A stretch of 64,000 nucleotides of DNA, from NCBI GenBank assembly GCA_002405165.1, contig DHLF01000001.1, positions 76,787 to 140,786 of the forward strand, written 5' to 3'. Shown one piece after another: positions 62,732 through 64,000 of the stretch (within the stretch, counting starts at the first letter, position 1; every line of letters begins with the position of its first letter). The notes beneath the pieces were generated by a model. That model was not told where the DNA came from, did not search any database, and saw nothing but the letters and a program-made list of their open reading frames with translations. Origin of the DNA: Christensenella sp. UBA4675. Its GTDB lineage: Bacteria; Bacillota; Clostridia; Christensenellales; Borkfalkiaceae. The position numbers and the translations under genes are program-made.

Positions 62732-63820
62732 TTATTTGCCCTCCTCAAGTCTTACGATTACGGGTTCTCCACCCTTTGGCGCCCAAACATTATCAACTTC
62801 GGGACTCATTTCCCTAATTGCACACTCTTCGCTTGCGATATATACCGTGTCGCCTTTTTCTCCAACTACCATCGAACGAAGTTTTAATCTATCGTTCAAC
62901 GCCATAAGTCCACCGTTAAATCCGAGTATTATAGAAAAAGGACCTGTAATCAGTAGCGAAGGAAAAGCTTTTCTTAAAAACGTTAGTTTTTCTCTTTCTT
63001 CCTGCGGTTTGTTTTTTATCGTTGACCAAAACGGCGCGGAAATTACGGAAGCCGTTTCTTCTAGCGTTAAACCTTTTTTCCTTATTAAATAATCTATTAT
63101 ATAAGTTATTACTTCCGTATCGGTTAAAAGGTTACATTTATAACCAAACATCTCTATATATCGTTTATTCGCGTCATATGAAGAAATTTCTCCGTTATGT
63201 ACGATAGAAAAATCCAGCATCGAAAACGGGTGAGCTCCACCCCACCAACCGGGGGTATTCGTCGGATACCTTCCGTGAGCCGTCCAAGCGTAACCTTCGT
63301 ATTCGTCTAGCCTGTAATATTCTCCGACGTCTTCGGGAAATCCCACCGCTTTAAATACTCCCATATTTTTACCGCTTGAAAATACGTATGCGCCGTTTAT
63401 ATTATTATTTATAAAAATAACCGCTCTTGAAACGTATTCTTTTTCGTCTAAGTGACTATCCCTTAGTTTATTAGAATTAGGAGCTACGAAATATCTCCAA
63501 ATTAAAGGTTCGTCGGTAATTTTAGGCGATTTCCTTACGGGAATTTTAGAAAGGTTTACAATTTCAAAATTTTCGTCTAAATATTTTTCACACTCTTCCC
63601 TAGACGATATTCCGTTATAAAATATATGAAACGCGTACAAGTCTTTATATTGCGGATATATACCGTATCCCGCAAAACCGCCTCCTAAACCGTTAGACCT
63701 GTCGTGCATGGTTATCATAGAATCAACTATGATTTTACCGTTGATGTTTTGTCCCTTTTTATTGATTATGCCTGCTATGGCGCAACCAGACGGGATTCTA
63801 ATTTCTCCTTCTCTTTTCAT
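62732..63820 (-). CDS. Glutamate synthase glutaminase subunit (class II amidotransferase)
   Basis: 362 residues from ATG 63820, which follows GGAAGGAAG closely; the frame is open 11 codons further. The class II domain shows the nucleophile Cys13 in SGCAIAGIINKKG, which must be exposed by removal of a 12-residue propeptide, and GRYPTNTPGWWGGAHPF and VHNGEISSYDANKRY. It releases ammonia from glutamine for the FMN subunit. First gene of the operon, directly behind a leader hairpin. Confidence 0.9.
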   Translation of the reverse strand: MKREGEIRIPSGCAIAGIINKKGQNINGKIIVDSMITMHDRSNGLGGGFAGYGIYPQYKDLYAFHIFYNGISSREECEKYLDENFEIVNLSKIPVRKSPKITDEPLIWRYFVAPNSNKLRDSHLDEKEYVSRAVIFINNNINGAYVFSSGKNMGVFKAVGFPEDVGEYYRLDEYEGYAWTAHGRYPTNTPGWWGGAHPFSMLDFSIVHNGEISSYDANKRYIEMFGYKCNLLTDTEVITYIIDYLIRKKGLTLEETASVISAPFWSTIKNKPQEEREKLTFLRKAFPSLLITGPFSIILGFNGGLMALNDRLKLRSMVVGEKGDTVYIASEECAIREMSPEVDNVWAPKGGEPVIVRLEEGK

Positions 63821-63838
63821 ACTTCCTTCCTTTTTCAC

Positions 63839-63895
63839 ATAAAAAAGGGACAAAGGTCGTCCACTTTTTCAAGTGAATACGGACACCTTTGCCCT
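63839..63895 (-). promoter_or_regulatory. Leader hairpin (attenuator) of the glutamate synthase operon
   Basis: The leader RNA can fold GGGCAAAGG against CCUUUGUCCC (one bulge), then GUCC/GGAC, topped by CACUU-GAAA-AAGUG, and is followed at once by six U. It is a complete intrinsic terminator placed between promoter and first gene, ending 19 bases before the ATG. An AU-rich stem (CTTAAA / TTTAAG, six-base loop) precedes it. Control by antitermination is the natural reading. Confidence 0.75.
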
Positions 63896-63912
63896 TAAAT
63901 ATTTTTTTAAGT

Positions 63913-63941
63913 ATTATAGCATTGACAAATTTTACTGTCAA
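63913..63941 (-). promoter_or_regulatory. Promoter of the glutamate synthase-glnA-ANTAR operon
   Basis: Minus strand TTGACA (63936-63941), 17 bases, TATAAT (63913-63918), both perfect. TTGACA at 63922-63927 on the plus strand forms an inverted repeat with the -35 (6-8-6), a possible operator. Nothing identifiable lies between 63942 and the window end. Confidence 0.85.
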
Positions 63942-64000
63942 ACGTTTTTACAAAATTTATAAATTTTTTTGCAATATTGTTTTGTTTTATACTTGTGGCA

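Noticed and set aside
63905..63914. Canonical ANTAR hexaloop hairpin pair
   Set aside because: One six-base loop is present but lacks the G at position 4 and a clear second hairpin of the pair; kept only as part of the attenuator finding.

Overview
The window is AT-rich, densely packed DNA of a low-GC Gram-positive, Clostridia-like (Bacillota) bacterium. Pointers to this are ScpA/ScpB, an IspH-S1 fusion, an oxaloacetate-decarboxylase-type sodium pump, type 2 GalT, YolD/UvrX-like repair genes, DUF5685 with a degenerate J protein, a pstSCAB-phoU-phoPR operon, and a split (archaeal-type) glutamate synthase with short GlnA and an ANTAR regulator. Sigma-A type promoters (TTGACA-17-TATAAT) and GGAG ribosome binding sites recur. 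I cannot assign a genus from sequence alone.

Layout. 1-3343 (+): Mrp (5' cut), a C_GCAxxG_C_C protein, a site-2 protease and scpA-scpB. 3505-5806 (-): hflX and a Xer-type tyrosine recombinase, with a perfect 30-bp palindrome upstream. 6240-8396 (+): a PadR-headed, acidic-linker, membrane-anchored 718-residue protein whose promoter holds a perfect 20-bp palindrome between -35 and -10. 8398-9371: decayed sequence (a glycosyltransferase tail, frameshifted small membrane proteins, strong hairpins).

9461-14116: a GC-rich 4.65-kb mobile element inserted into the 3' end of the rlmD-like gene. It carries a large serine recombinase, an XRE repressor, a small membrane protein, a divergent run of five overlapping small unknown genes and a metK cut off exactly at the attachment repeat. 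The host rlmD now ends in element-encoded residues, and its displaced last codons lie beyond the far end of the element, fused to metK.

14028-18435 (-): trpS, DUF5685, a J-like protein, a membrane protein and rlmD, with overlapping or abutting ends. 18944-29163 (-): ten tightly packed genes, from a divergent carboxyltransferase and the Na+-pump decarboxylase subunits through surE, an FAD protein, cmk and plsC to ispH-S1. 29225-32239 (-): galT, a TVP38-like protein and rnhA. 32320: tRNA-Trp. 32797-35003 (-): an SOS-type operon (LexA/UmuD-like regulator, Y-family polymerase, YolD). 35145-42376 (-): a glycan operon making UDP-xylose (Ugd, UXS) with five glycosyltransferases (GT10, GT2, three GT8). 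42657-49043 (+): the phosphate-starvation operon behind a three-repeat PHO box; its PstS is circularly permuted. 49381-53394 (+): an XRE-membrane regulator followed by a 1047-residue repeat lipoprotein. 53715-56919 (-): guaA and pyrG. 57014-63820 (-): the nitrogen-assimilation operon, with an intrinsic-terminator-like hairpin between its promoter and first gene; the ANTAR protein encoded at the end of the operon is the obvious candidate antiterminator.

Least ordinary parts: the recombinase element and its junctions, the circularly permuted PstS, the leader attenuator of the ANTAR/glutamate synthase operon, the Cys-Gly scissile bond in the LexA-like protein, and the PadR-membrane and repeat-lipoprotein loci.
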